A stretch of 64,000 nt of DNA from Amylostereum areolatum (Eukaryota > Basidiomycota > Agaricomycetes > Russulales > Stereaceae): contig SAXG01000015.1 in NCBI GenBank assembly GCA_012932865.1, positions 682,001 through 746,000 on the forward strand, written 5' to 3'. Position 1 is the first letter of the stretch. Each line of letters starts with the position of its first letter. The notes beneath the pieces are model-generated. The model was given only the letters and a program-made list of their open reading frames with translations, had not been told where the DNA came from and made no database searches. The position numbers and the translations under genes were made by a program. Positions 41,548-53,944 of the stretch are shown here, one piece after another.

Positions 41548-44374
41548 ATGTCTACATCCTGGATCAAACGAAAGACACGCCTCGCCACCCTTCTTCAAAG
41601 CCAAGGAGATGAGCAAGCTGACGGCCTTGCTCTTGATCGGCTGCTACACGGCCAGTCCGTCATCGGTCGCACTCGTGCGTTCCTTCCCTCCTTGTTCAAT
41701 CCACACCCTGACCCGCCGTCCAGCCAAGACCGCGGAGGTCGACTCCCTTCGATTTACCCAGAACGACCTCGCCGTGGTCGGAACCCTCGAATACGGCCAA
41801 TTCTCCGTCGTGCGTTCCTCTCCACCCTCAACCCGTACTCGATACCTATCGAATCCTGCATAGATTGACGTCGTCAACTGCAACATGAACGGCCGCGTCT
41901 ACATCCGCAAAACAATCGAGAAACGCTTCGCCTACAAAACCCGCGATGTGCGTCGTCCTCGCGTCCTCTTCCCTAATGCCACCCGAACCCCGTTCTTCGT
42001 CCACAGCAATGCAATCCGCAACTGGAGCGCGATATCCTCCTCCGCGCCAAAACCGCGGGAACGCAATGGGCTCCCCACTTGCTGTGCGCATTCCAATCTG
42101 ACACTCACCTTAACCTCGTCATGGACTATGCCGAAGGCGGGACCCTCTGGGACGTGCTCGAATCAAGTCCGGACGAACGAATACCGGAAGACGACCTGCG
42201 CTGGTGGTTTCCGCAGGTCGTCTCCGCCATCGCCTGGTGCCACGGCCAAGGTTTCGCTCACAGGTTCTTGTCGCCGTGTTTGCCCCCCATCCTCCCCCAC
42301 TCACCACGGCCACTTCCAGGGACGTCAAGCCCCACAATTTCGTACTCACGCAGACATCGCACGTACAACTCATAGACTTTGGGTCCGCCGCGCCCTTGCT
42401 TCCTCCCCAAAGCGACGGCTCCCGTTTAATCCCCCGAGAACACTGTCTCGTTCCCTGCGGAACCTGCGACTATATCTCCCCGGAGATTCTGCAAGCGCAT
42501 GAAGCGGCGCTCGTCGCGATGGAGATGACCGAGGAGGAGGACGTGCCCGTCGAACTCGACAGCAGCTCAGGCGTTAACCCCTACGGTGCGGAAACGGACT
42601 GGTGGAGCATGGGCGCCATGTTGTACGAAATGGCGTATGGTGCCGCTCCCTTTTTCGCGAACGACATTCGAACTACGTACCTCAAGATCGTGGATTTCAA
42701 GAAGAGCCTGAAGTTCAAATCCGGCCTCGCCGTGTCCGCCCCTCTGCAAGATCTCATTCGCCGGTGCGTCCACCGCCATCGCCATCCCGATGTCCACACC
42801 TGACGCGTTCCTCAGGCTCTTGACGGATTCGCACAAGCGTCTGGGGCGACGAGGGGTAGAACAAGTCAAAAGCCATCCCTTCTTCGGCGACCCGCCATGG
42901 ACTGACCTTCATCGTCGTGAGTTTTGCATGGACCCGAACCTTACTCTCCTCGTTCATCCCGCTCTTCCAGTACCTCGCCCCGAAAACCTTCACCTACCCA
43001 TCTTCGCATACAATCAGCCTCCCCCTCCCCCTCCTGAGGCCGTCCCCGCCCTAGACTCCTCGGGCTCCCGTTCTGGCTCTCGCTCCTCCTCGTCCGACCA
43101 CTCCCAAGGCTTCGCCTTCTCCGCCTTCTTCCAGCCCTCCCAAGAAAGCTCCCCCGGCCTTTCCATCCTCCGCTCCGCCCCCCGACCTAACAAATCCATC
43201 CTCCGCGAGCAAGCCGCGACCTTCTTCATCGGGTTCTCCTGGGGACCCCCAAAGGACGCCTTCCCGTCCTCCTCCCTCTCCCCACCCACGCATCCGCGCC
43301 AAACCCAAACCCAAACTCCCCGGCCCCTCCCTGCCCACCACCTCACACCCACACCCTTCCGCACCCTCCCCCCCTCCGCAACGCCCCTCCGCTACCCTTT
43401 CGCGACACCCCACAAACCCGCCCAGACCACCCCAAACGGCTTCTCCACCCTCCCCCGCGCCAGCACCGTGCGCCGCACCGCCCCCCGTCGCGCCGTCTCC
43501 GACCGCGAAGCCATGCGCCAGCTCGTCGACTGCATCGGCATGAGCGCACAAAAAAAGGTCCTCGCCGCCGGACGCACGCCCCGCACGATCGGACGCACAC
43601 CCGCAGGCGGGAGCCTGCGCCGTCTCGGCTTCGCACTCGGACCCAACGGGGGCGGCGGCACGGCGAAATCGCTACGCTTCCTCCCCGCGCCCATCGAGAT
43701 CGGACACAACTCGCACCGGCGCGACGTCGCCGTGGGCGAGGACACGACGGCCGGCTCGAGCGTGGACGCATCGAGCCGGGTGCTGGACTGGAACATGGCC
43801 GCGTCCGCGTCCGCGAGCGAGAGCGAGAGCGACGGGATCCCACCCAGTCCGAGTCCGAGCCCGCGTCCGGGCTCCGCGATGTCGATGCTGTCCCGCCGAA
43901 GCGCGACGCCGACGACGGGCACGGCGACGGGCTCCTGGTCCTTGCGCTTGCCCCCCGGCTGGGGCGGCGGCGGGTCCTCGGCGCGGCGCTCGAGTTCGCC
44001 GTCGCAGGTAGTGCCCGCGCGCGCGTCAGATCCCAGGCTGGCGTCGCGCTTGCGAGACGCGTCCCTGGTGGAATCATCGAGTCATACCCCTCGCGCGCGC
44101 GCCGGACATGAGCCTAAAGCACCCCCCCCGTTCGGAGCGCCTCGCGGACTCGGGGACGACGACGACCGCGCGCGCACGAGCAGGCTCCGACGCCGTCGCG
44201 GCGAAACCTCGTCTGTCGCCGCATGAAGAGGACGCCGAGGGCGACACGGGCACGGGCGACGCCCTGGACATGCTCGAGCACCGCTACGAGCATCTGATGC
44301 TCGAGATCGTCCAGCTGGAACGACGGATGGGCGGCGTCCGCGGATCGTCGCGGGCGCGGACGCATGTAAGATGA
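41548..44374 (+). CDS. AGC-type serine/threonine protein kinase with long disordered tail
   Basis: Exons 41548-41674, 41724-41809, 41864-41947, 42007-42263, 42320-42763, then from 42816. The N-lobe has an unusual glycine loop (VVGTLEYGQFSVIDVV) that lacks the middle glycine of GxGxxG, the beta-3 Lys in VYIRKTIEK and helix-C Glu in ERDILL. The C-lobe is complete: HRDVKPHNFVL, LIDFGSAAP, CGTCDYISPEIL, TDWWSMGAMLYEM and KRLGRRGVEQVKSHPFF. The activation-loop form suggests the DMPK/ROCK/NDR branch. A GTGAGT...CCAG segment at about 42917-42970 (54 nt) is an optional in-frame intron. The tail is Ser/Pro/Thr-rich and ends in a short coiled coil (MLEHRYEHLMLEIVQLERR) reached only in another frame. 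Either a 52-nt intron ending near 44120 or an extra base in the C8 run at 44122-44129 explains this. Without it the frame stops at 44226. Confidence 0.85.
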
Positions 44375-45156
44375 CGAATGCAGTCCCATTCCCTGCATGT
44401 ATGTATCGGTGTACGTGATTTAGGAGGATGGCCCCTCGCTGGTTGGCAGGAGGATCTACCCGACGGACCTGGCGAAACATACCCCCCCCTCTTCGAAGAC
44501 ACTACTGTACCAACCCTCCCCTAGATTCCCCGCGGTTCCCATCCCGGCTGTATCGATGGCACACTTGTATCGTCATTTACACGAAGTAGCAGGAGCAGCG
44601 GCGCGACGACCACGAACGATGATACCTCCACGACGGATTTTTCTGTACTACTCTTATATAAGTAAAACGCGGGCAGGTGTAAATAGGGAGGTGGGTTACT
44701 TAGATGGCGAGAAACTTGTGGAGGGAGGGGGTGGATCACAGCAATGCGACAGCGACATAGCGAAGGGTGTGCATAGCAAAGCGACGAGACGGACACAGCG
44801 ACGACGAGGCGGGGAAAGATAACTTATATGGGGAGGGGTAAAAGATAGGAGCAAAAGAACATAAATTTTAAAAAAGATGGGGTCCCGATGGAGGGGGGGT
44901 CGCGCCAAATACACGAGCGAGCAGCGCCGAAAAAGAAAACGAAAGAATAAACTGTACACGAGCGCTGCTTCCTCGTTTACTTGGGAGCATGAGACGAAGT
45001 GGGAAAAGATGAGAAGTAAAGGCAGAACAAACCGGTGGTTGAAGCGCGGCCTCTTGGAATTAGTTGTGGTTTTCTTTTTGGTTGGGATCGGGCGAGTTCG
45101 GGGGGTCTGTCGGAATAGCCGTGAACGCGCATGCTCGTCCGTGGCCGACAGGAAAC
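44375..45156. other. convergent 3' intergenic region
   Basis: 782 bp between the kinase and the forkhead gene, which converge here. Short frames only. It probably holds both 3' untranslated regions. Confidence 0.5.
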
Positions 45157-47900
45157 CTACCAATGCGACCCGCCGTCGCTTCCTCCCTCCTCCTCCTCCT
45201 CCTCCTCTTCCTCCCCCTCGCTCGCCTCCGCCTGCCGCCCCTCCAACTCACGCAACCACGACCCGCTCGACTGGCTCTTCTGCGGGGGCACGAACTTGCT
45301 GGGACGTCTCCCCCCGCCGCCATTCGCCTCACCGACGCCGTGCAGCGTCCTCTTCTTCACCGGTTCCGGGAGCTCCAGCGCCGTCGACGGGCGCCGCACG
45401 GGCCCGCCCAGCGTGCGTGCGTTGGGATGCTGTCCGAAGCCAAGGGTGCTCGGAAGCGAAAAGGAGGTGGCGGGGCTGCCGGTGGAAACAGAGGAGGTGC
45501 CGGTCGAGGGCGCGCGGTCGAAGGAGTTGATCGGGGGCAGAGTGTAATACTCGGGGGTGCGACTGTCGCGCGCGAACGGGCTTTGGCGGGGGCTGTCGCT
45601 GCGGTGGGAGGACAGGGCTGGGGAGGGCTGATGGGCGTTGGACGCGTGTCCGAGGCCGAGACCATGGTGTCCGTACTGACGCGGGGGTGGGCCCGGGGGA
45701 AGGTCGGGAAGTTTCAGGCCGGCGGAAGGCGCGCGGGGCAGCTGAGGCACGCCGAGACGCGAGGAAGCCGGGTACGAGGAGCGCGATTGCGCGGAGGACA
45801 AGTCGGGGTAGGACGTCGACGTCGCGAGCGGAGAGCGACTGGAAGGGATGGAGGACGGATAGGGGGGGTGCGCCGCGATGGGGTGGCCCAGAGCTCGCAC
45901 CGTTCCGCTGGCTTGGGCGCCATTGCGCAGGGTCGGGTCGATGACGGTGTCGCTCGCGCTGTGGTAGGCAGGGGCCTGAGCGTCGGGCAAAGGATGGACG
46001 GGATGCAGCCTCGGGGTGGCCATGATGCCATCGTCGTAATCGTCGTAGCCGTCGTCGACGACGTTGCGGTGCTGGGACGGCTGGGAGGAGGGGTCGAACT
46101 GGTACGAGCTGGACAAGGGATTATACTGGTAGGTCAAGACCTGCTGGGCGTTCTGCTGCTGAGCGGCGAGCTGAGCCTTGGTCGGCTTCTTGTTGCGTTT
46201 GCGCTGCCGCTTGTTGCCCTCGCCCTGGGTGACATCGATCATCCAGTAGCTGCCTTTGCCGGGCTCGGTGATCGGACGCTGCACGCGCTTGAAGCACTTG
46301 CGCAGCGAGAGGTTGTGACGAATCGAGTTCTAGGCAGCGAAGATCGATACCAGGCGGGCGCTGGGGCAAGTGGAACGCGAAAAAGCCTACCTTCCAAGCC
46401 ATGTCGTGGGTGTTCTCCTTGAACCACACGAAGCGGTCTTCCAGAGCGGTGTAAATCTCCTGCAAAGTGAGCTTGCGACGGGGACTGCCATAAATCGCGA
46501 GCTTGATGAGGGTGGGCAGGGGATAGTTGGGTTTTTCGCCCGGGGGCGGGTCGACGAGGGCTTGGAGGCCGATGGAGACGTCGCCGTCGACGCGCAAGAG
46601 ATGGCGGAGGTGATCTGTGGTGATCGAGGCACCGTTAGCGTCGAGTTCGGGGGAAGCTTCGCCTTCCCATGTGTCCGAATAAGCGAAAGGGGCTGGGGCA
46701 GGGGGTGGAGCGGGGGGTGGGGCAGAAGAAGGGGGCAGGGAATAGAGAGCAGGGGAGCCGGACGGGGGACGGGCGGCGGCGGCCGGCAAGGGCTGCGAAC
46801 GGGGGTCGCTGTCCGCCTGCGAGGGGGGATTTGGAGGTTGGCCACGATGTTCCCCGGCCTGTCGATAGTCGCCTGCTTGTCGGGAGGATGGGGCACGTTC
46901 TTGGACATGGTCGGACCTGTACCGCGAATCATGCACGTGCTGAGGATGATGAGATGGGGCGGGGGCGGAGGAGGGACCGTTGGAGGGGATGGTGGGCGAA
47001 AGACGAGGATAGTCCCTGGTGTGAGGACGGTAGTAGGCGGAGGAACCGGAGGAACGGGGAGGCTGGGCGTCGTGGTGGAGATGCTCGAGACCTATTCGAC
47101 GGTTGTGCTCGTCATAAGCCGGGTAACGACCTGCATTGTAATTTACGGGTGGGGGGTGGGCGGAGTGGGAATGAGAGTAAGGATCGGAACGGGCGTAGGA
47201 AGGATGTGCAGAGTGGGATGAGGGCGGAGAGGCGCGGAAAGGGTCGAAAGAGGAAGTGGCCGAGGGGGATTGGGACTGGGGAAGCTTTCGACGGGGCGGG
47301 CCTTGGCTGGCGTCGGACTCCTGGGAAGCGCGATCGCGCTCGCGAGTGCGGGTGCGGGCGTGTTGGGCCTCTGCGAAGCGCGCTTGGTCCTCGTGGGGGG
47401 AGTTGGGGTTGGAATGGTCGGGGTCATCGCCTTCGGGGAGATGAGGATACTGTGGACAAGGGGGATGAGATGGAGGGCGGGTGGGGGGGAAAGAGAGGAA
47501 AGGATACCTGATAGAGCTCACTGAAAGAAGGGGAGGGACTGCGGGCAGAGAACGTGGTCGGTGGCTGGTCACCGGAGAAGCGAGGAGGGGGCGCGGTGTT
47601 GGCGGGACGAGGGACGAAGGGGACGTCGTCGTCATCTTCGCCATCGTCGCCGTCGTCGCCGTCGTCTGGACCGAGGGCAACGTGGGCGGAGGGATAGAGA
47701 TGAGGGTCGAATTGGGAAGGCAGAGTGAGGTTGGGTTGGTCACGAAAAGGCGAAGGTACCCAGGGGAGGGCTCTGTCCGAATCCTCCTCCTCGTCGTCCT
47801 CCTCGTCGTGCTCGTCGTCGTCGTCGTCGTCGTCGCGGTTGGGGTCGGCGGACGGGAAGGGAAGGCGGGCGGGGGGCGGGTTGGGGTGGAGGAGGGACAT
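45157..47900 (-). CDS. forkhead-box transcription factor
   Basis: Three exons (47508-47900, 46391-47449, 45157-46329) give 874 residues. The forkhead DNA-binding domain sits near residues 430-530: [34 protein letters not shown], then across the 61-bp intron [16 protein letters not shown] and [10 protein letters not shown], followed by a basic nuclear signal ([10 protein letters not shown]). Recognition-helix residues (NSIRHNLSL) are intact. The N-terminus has an Asp/Glu-rich stretch encoded by a GTC-type repeat (about 47795-47840), then Pro/Ser/His-rich disorder. The C-terminus ends in a Glu run encoded by a CTC/TCC repeat (about 45180-45215). No FHA domain was seen. Targets are unknown; fungal forkhead factors often control cell cycle or development. 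The start at 47900 ([15 protein letters not shown]) is the first Met of the conserved-looking frame; the next intron fixes the phase. Confidence 0.92.
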
Positions 47901-48516
47901 GTAAACATGAATGGAAGGGCAGGACGCCGCCAGGGACCCACACACTTCCTCCCTTTATCTCTTTTTTTCTCCCAAAAACAAATCCCCCCCGTTTCTCACA
48001 TAACCCGGATCTTTCCCTTTCGTCGTCTCCCCTTCCTCCTCCCGACTCCTTTCTCCTCCTCCTCCTCCTCCTCCCTCATCACCCCCATCGATAACCCCCG
48101 TCGCCGTTCAACCCGCTTTCCACCGTGCGTTGTCCTCATGTCCGTCACCTCGGCGCGGACGGCGCGGGGGGAGGCGCACCCACTGCGGATCGAGATCTCC
48201 CTTCGCCTACACATGGACCCACAACGACCAGCAAAGTCAGCGTACACGCGCCACTTCCATCCTTGTCTCCTCTCTTCCTCTCCTCTCCACGCTTTCGCTC
48301 CCTAGCCGACGCTGGCGGTGTTCTCGCCTGCACCGGCGCTCGCAGTCAACCCCATTCTGATCACCCCCCGCTCCAAAAAGCGCGCATTCAAACGCACAAT
48401 GCACCTTTCTCTTCCCGCAGACGCCCATTTGTGTTAGACGCCCGTTTCCCATCGCCCCCGCCCCGGCCGACTTCGATTTCCCTACACTCACTCTTGATCC
48501 CGATCACTTTTTACCC
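47901..48516. promoter_or_regulatory. forkhead gene upstream region, pyrimidine-rich on plus strand
   Basis: 616 bp between the forkhead start and the Thg1 stop (both minus strand). It includes CTC/TCC repeats at about 48050-48080 and long C/T-rich runs on the plus strand. Open frames here look compositional. No specific site was recognised. Confidence 0.4.
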
Positions 48517-49695
48517 TCACCATCCCCGTTCCCTCCAGAATCCCTCCCCAATCACATCGCAGTGCAACACAACCACTTCCCTCTTTCCCGCCTTCCCCCC
48601 CGCCTTCCCCGCCCTTTCCCGCCCTCCTCCCGCCCGAGCCCCGCCCTCTCCCTCCGTTCCATCCCCGCTCTCGGCGTCTCTTCCGCCCACCCCGACACCC
48701 GCGCTCTCTCCTCTCACCCCTTCCTCCTCGTTCTCCGGCCCGTCCCCGACCTTGTCGCTGATCTACGGCCGAACCATGAGTGCACAGCCTCCACCTCCCC
48801 GCCCCACTCACCTTTTCTCGCACCAGCACGCTTCCCTTCCGAAACTGATCGGGAACCTCGTTGTAATTGATCCCAAACCCGCTGTACAATATATCGTGTT
48901 TCTGACTCGAAACCGTACCCTGTCCCCGCGAGAGAGATAAAATCACCATCCGCGCGCGCGTGCCCCCCACGACCGATCAAAATCCGCACCTTCAGCGTCT
49001 CGTGCGCCTCCTTGGCACTTTTCCCGCCTTGCTGCACCAGCGCCCAGAACGTCGTGTTGTACAGCGTGTTGATGTGCGCTAACAGACGCCCAGCGGCGGT
49101 TTCGGTCCGCATCCGACCCTATGACGCACCAAGCACTCACTGTCCGTCTGCCGCCACGCAAAGTAGTCCCGGACCTCCTTCTCGGTCGGGTAGAGCACGA
49201 TCCGCCCGTCGAACGAGGGCGCGTACGCGAGCCGTTGGTCCGGGAAGAACTCGGGCCAGTGCAGCATGTACGAGGACGTGAAGAGCGAGACGAACGTCGT
49301 CAGTATTTTGGCCTGTCGGCGGTTGTAGAGCGTCGTCGATCGTCTCAGCAAGAAGCTGCGAGATGCACGCCACGTTAGGTTCGTAGAAGGATCGTCGACG
49401 GAGACTGTACCTGTATTCGTCCGATTCGCCAAAGGCGAGGGTGACGTCGGTGTACTCGTCCACGATCGCGCGGGCGGCGCGGTCCATGAGCTTCAACGCT
49501 CGCTCGTCGTTCGGTTTCTCGAATCCATGCACGTCGGAGAATCCTAGGACGTCAGCCGCGATGGGGGGCCGCCGCCGTCGGGCGTGCGTACCGGTGAAAG
49601 GCGTGCCCGTCGACGCGAACGACGATGAACGTGCCCGGCAAGAGCGTATCGGGCAGCTCGAAGTTTTTTACGTAGGCGAAACGGGAACCGGCCAT
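48517..49695 (-). CDS. THG1: tRNA-His guanylyltransferase
   Basis: Adds the essential G(-1) to the 5' end of tRNA-His by reverse (3'-5') polymerisation. Six exons: 49592-49695, 49411-49543, 49141-49355, 48990-49078, 48812-48919, 48517-48762. Landmarks: MAGSRFAYVKNFE, the metal-binding FIVVRVDGHAFHRF, FGESDEYSFLLRR, KILTTFVSLFTSSYMLHWPE, THINTLYNTTFWALV, KHDILYSGFGINYNEVPDQF and a final VLHCDVIG...FWRERGW. The family frame resumes after the first intron only if one base near the exon 1/exon 2 junction (49592 or 49543) is discounted. About 297 residues then result. A Gly/Arg/Glu-rich insert of about 50 residues lies before the C-terminal motif. Single-copy housekeeping gene in fungi. Confidence 0.93.
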
Positions 49696-50039
49696 GCAGA
49701 TTTGAGTCTCAGATCTTGAGAGGGTGAGTTGGGGAGAAGCGGATCGATAGGGGAAGGGGACGATAAGTATGGGATGAGTACGCGACGGTGTGGCGGGTAC
49801 GGGGCCGTGGGAAGCCGAGTCAGTCGATCTCGCCTGCAGGATCCCGCACGGCTCCCTTCCGCCACACCCCAACCTCACCGCACCGCACCCCACATCCACT
49901 CTCTTGCTCTCCTCTGCTCTCCTCCCTTTGACCCCCAACGCTCAAGTTCCCTTCCACACTCAACTCCCGCACCCTCGCACCGGAATCCTTCTCGACCTCA
50001 CTCGCACCCTCGCCACCCCCACAAACACCGTCCACCACC
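49696..50039. promoter_or_regulatory. divergent promoter, Thg1 and acidic unknown protein
   Basis: 344 bp between two divergently transcribed starts. The half next to 50040 is strongly C-rich (CACCC, CTCCC runs), a usual leader composition in this region. No named operator was recognised. Confidence 0.4.
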
Positions 50040-50821
50040 ATGAGCACCCCCACCATCCACCACCGCGGTCGTCCCTCCTCCCCCTTCTTCCGTCACCGTC
50101 CCCTCGGCCGCGCCCCGAGCCCACCCACCTGGGCCTGCTACGAGCAGATCCACGCCTCGTCCTACACCGACTCGGACTCGGACGGCTCCTTCTCCGAGCA
50201 CGATGACGACGACGACGACGAGCACGACGAGGACGCTTCCGACTCGGAAGACGAGCTCGGAGGCCTCGGAGGTGGGAACGACGCTGCCGCGGCCGGGATG
50301 GACGCTATGGACATCGCCGACGGCGCCGCGCCCGCCGCGGTCAAGGACAAAGGAAAGGGCAAGGCCGTCGACGCCTCGGACGAGAAGGTCCAGGCGAGGG
50401 CCAGGGAACGCAAGGAGCGCGCCCGGAACCGCCGTCAGCCCGTCGTGGCCTTGCGTCCGATCTTGACCATCCAACGCAGCCAGGGCTTCGTCTGGAATCA
50501 GGTTCGTCGTCCGTTCCTGCCCGCACCTGTCGACGCTGACGGCTGTCCCCATCACCTCAGGACCTCTTCGTTCCGCCCTACATCAAGGACCGATGTTCGT
50601 ATCTTTCTCCTCGTTCTCTTCGATCCGTCCTCGCTGTCCCCGTTGGCTGACCTCTCCCGTCTTCTCGCGATGCGACAGACGTCGCCTCGACTTCGCCGCC
50701 CAACGCCTCCGGATTCGTCTCCACCTCCGTGTCCTCCACCCACTCGGCGCTGACCGACTACGAGATCGAGGTCGTCGAGATCCGCGTGCGCGACGACGAG
50801 CTGAAGGACATCATCCCCTGA
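50040..50821 (+). CDS. hypothetical acidic protein
   Basis: Three exons (50040-50501, 50561-50594, 50679-50821) give 212 residues with phases that fit. The N-terminus is Pro/Arg-rich, followed by an acidic tract ([20 protein letters not shown]) and a basic helix (QARARERKERARNRR). A compact C-terminal part follows with RSQGFVWNQDLFVPPYIKDR and a Ser/Thr-rich end reading YEIEVVEIRVRDDELKDIIP. The last two blocks look conserved, but I do not recognise the family. The acidic and basic mix suggests a nuclear or RNP protein, which is inference only. Divergent from Thg1. Confidence 0.7.
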
Positions 50822-50989
50822 TCGCGCGAATCGCCCGCCGCCCGGCTTCCCTTTCGTTTTCCGTCTATCTCAAGGTCTTTCCGATCCGTAGAAAGAGTCC
50901 CGCTGACCGTTCGTCAGACTCCTACCCGGATAATGGTGTCGTGCTGCTTGCTTGCTTACGGTCTTTTCCACATCCCACCCTCACGTGTG

Positions 50990-51020
50990 TTACTACCTAC
51001 CTACCTACCTACCTACCTAG
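50990..51020. repeat. (CTAC)n tetranucleotide repeat
   Basis: About six consecutive CTAC units followed by CTAG, in the 3' flank of the 50040 gene. Confidence 0.85.
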
Positions 51021-52184
51021 AACCCTCCCCGATCTCACTCGCGGACGGAGGACGCTCCCCCTCCCCTTTCGAAATTCTCAAACTCGCTGTATTCGCAACC
51101 CGCGTTCGCTCCCCGTCTCCCGTTTCCGTCCCGTTCTGTGTCCATACCTGCGCGCCCTGGCTTCGGGGTTTCGTTTCGCTTTCAGATTGATGTATATGTA
51201 TCCCCACGGCTCGTGACAATGGCTCGGAATATATCCCTATAGCACCCTACGCCTGCCATCCGCTCGTGATGAACTCGTGAGATGTATCCCGACGGCCGAC
51301 GGCCCTGGCCTACTCATAGTAAGGACCCGTGCAAGCTCAAGCTTTGGTTCATGGGCAAACTTGCGTACCATCTCAGGCTTTCGTCCTCTCAAAGACTGCC
51401 AGTACGGCCAACAGCTTCACAGCAACAGCAGACAGCGTTGCATATAGCTCAAAAATGGCGGCACACAGGGGACATCGTGGACCTCGTTCGCTGGAAAGTC
51501 GGACCTCGGTGAGGCCTCAAGTTTCTTTATCTCTCGAACGTGTTCCCATATTCAGCACCTGAAAAGGACATCCAAGTAAACTACTTACTCAAAGTGAATC
51601 ATTGACAAATCTTGGGCGTATATAACAGAACATGACTTCTGGTGGTCTAGACACGACACAGAATAAATGCCCGAAGGGATGATCTTGTGCAATTGATTTC
51701 ACCGCTGGAAGTATACCGCGCTGCCAGTTTAAACGAAAGACGGACAGCGACTCACATACCTCTGGGCCGTTACCCCGGACGCCTATCCATCGAATCTGGC
51801 TCGCCAGATTCAGAGAAACCACACATCACCGGGCTGGCCGGTCTCAGAGAGCATTCCTCTCCTTCAGGACCTAAGTGACTTTATGAGGCCGTAAACGCAG
51901 GGCCTACCACGCACCCAATAGGCTACCTGATCCGTGGTGGAGTGTTGCAGCCCATCTATCAGGGATCACCTCGACTGTGGACAGCATAGGAGCTGGTGGT
52001 GGGGTGACGAGCCCAGGAAACAGACGCGCACGAGGCAAACTGCTTTTACATAAGTATGTGCGACCCGTAGCAATTCCAGCTCCGCCCTGAGCTGATCGTT
52101 CAGAGCCTCTGGCACGGGACCTACGGACGCCTACAAGTCAAACAATCTGGTCCTACATACGTCGTCCATGGGTGTCAACCATCG

Positions 52185-52881
52185 TCAGAAGGCAGAGGCC
52201 CCAAGCTTGACCTCCCGATGCGGGGCTATGTAGGAAGGTCGATTGCGGGCCAAACTCGAAGCTTGGGCTGCCAGCACTTGCTGCGCCTGGGTATTTTGTT
52301 TTGGGCGAGATGTGTTGCGGGGCTTGTTGACTCGCGGCTTGACCGTTGAATGCAACGGATACCAGTAGGAAATCCTAACGTGTGGGTCGGTCCCGTCGGG
52401 GCGCTGGAATCCGAGCGGGAAGTGGGCGGGTGTTACCTGTAATGAAACAAGCCCACGACGCCACTCGAAGTGCGCTAACGTGCCTTGGTTGAGGTGAACT
52501 TGGAGACCTATGTAGCAGCGTTGTAGAAGATCTTTACCAACCTGAAGGGTCGGGGACGGGAAAGCCAACAGGAGGCGCCGTGTCCGTGGGCGGGTCTTCC
52601 ACGGTATTGAAATCTTCGGAGGCGAGGCGATCTTTGACTCGGTGAGGGGGCCGGGAATCGCGAAGACAGAAGGATAAGTAGCGATGCGACGGGAGTAAGC
52701 ACTGAAAGAACTCAGGAGGGTTCGGATCCTGGAGGACAGCGGGCGGGACAAATACTAGCGCGTCGAAAGTGTCAAGGGTTAGAATTTTGAGATAGCGAGC
52801 CTTTCTGCTCGTGTAAACCGGGCGCACAGAGACATCTATAAGCAGAAGGAATGGGAGTAGCGACCTCAAGTTCGCGAACAT
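52185..52881 (-). CDS. possible small secreted hypothetical protein
   Basis: An ATG at 52881 begins MFANLRSLLPFLLLIDVSV, which could be a signal peptide, and stays open to 52534. A second frame down to 52185 continues with protein-like sequence (HLNQGTLAHFEWRRGLVSLQ; PHVRISYWYPLHSTVKPRVN). The joining introns are not convincing: a 34-nt GTTGGT...ATAG segment near 52508-52545 and another near 52436. No family recognised. This may be a real but poorly resolved gene or chance. Confidence 0.3.
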
Positions 52882-53944
52882 GTTCTTCGGAGATTCGAGA
52901 AGGCGATTCCAAGGCGATTACTTACCATGCAGACTACGGTAGCGATGTAAGGTGTACTGTTCCAAGATGGGTGGAACGACCCAGTCCAATCCGATAATTC
53001 TTACCTACATAGACGATCTATGCTGGGATGTTCGACCGTCAGACTCAGAAGACAACGCTTGGGTCACCGTCTTTGACAGCCGCGAGCGCCGAGAGGACCC
53101 GGGCCGGCTGTTCGACATCGGGAACGTGATGCTACCTTCGACGCCACCATGCCCCGAGTCCAAAGTCCAGCTTGCTCCAGCGCGCGACTGCAGCGTGTTC
53201 AAGCACTCGTACTCAGATCTCAATATCTCTGCTCTTGTTCTCATGCTCTCGTGCACATGCTTCGCCTCAAAACACACCCAAAACCGTTCACAAAGTTTCT
53301 GAGGACCTTCAAATGTTTCAGGCGGTGTCGCTCGTCTAATACAAATACCCGTCTGTGCTTCTATCTCCCCACCTCTCCCCATCTCCTGAAAGAGCTGCAC
53401 GTTTCCTGACTTGACTGCTATCTACGACGCCCTGGCGAACCTCATCAACGCTTCCGGTCTTGGCTCTCGCTGAACGGTGCTCTTTGTCCCTCTCTATCCC
53501 CGCTGAACGCCGCCTGTCAAATTTCTGCTACCCCTAGTCTCCGTGGCTGACCTTACCAGAAGACAGTCGTTCTGGTTGTAAGCTACCCCCTGGAACCCGC
53601 GACGTTCGTCATATGACGACACCCAAACACGCAAGGACTGCGAACTTTCGCCCAAGTTTTTTCTCCGGCGAATGCCCAATGGTGCCCGACGTACCGTGTG
53701 GTCTCCCCACGCGTGCCTCTCCGTCTTCGGTAGCAGCTCAAGATCCGTGTCTCGATTCTTGATTCCTCTGCACGATCGCGCAAGACGGACCCCATCTCGC
53801 GCATTCAACTTCGACATCCAGGCCCGAACCTGAAGGTTTCCCCTCGCTAAATATCTTCCGTCCATCCTGCATGGCCTTCTCGTCCTCGCTCCTCCCCCGA
53901 GTCTTCACGCTCCACAACGCGTCGGCGCGCGCATCCTGTCATCC

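Larger units (their letters stand above)
50822..53944. other. long intergenic region with one tentative minus-strand gene
   Basis: 3.1 kb. It contains a CTAC/CCTA tetranucleotide repeat at about 50990-51020, just after the 50040 gene. Open frames on both strands are short. The only stretch with gene-like features is 52185-52881 (separate entry). A minus-strand frame at 53005-53400 lacks recognisable motifs. The last ~100 bp form the OPT transporter leader. Confidence 0.4.

Noticed and set aside
43051..44077. Long minus-strand frames opposite the kinase tail
   Set aside because: Shadow of GC-rich Ser/Pro coding sequence on the plus strand.
45064..46422. 452-codon plus-strand open frame
   Set aside because: It is the antisense of the forkhead gene last exon. 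The minus strand carries a recognisable DNA-binding domain.
46370..48305. Plus-strand frames opposite the forkhead gene
   Set aside because: Gly/Val/Arg-rich antisense translation of Pro/Ser/His-rich coding sequence, no motif.
53494..53865. 123-codon minus-strand frame upstream of the OPT gene
   Set aside because: Lies in the presumed promoter, Arg-rich, no motif or splice support.
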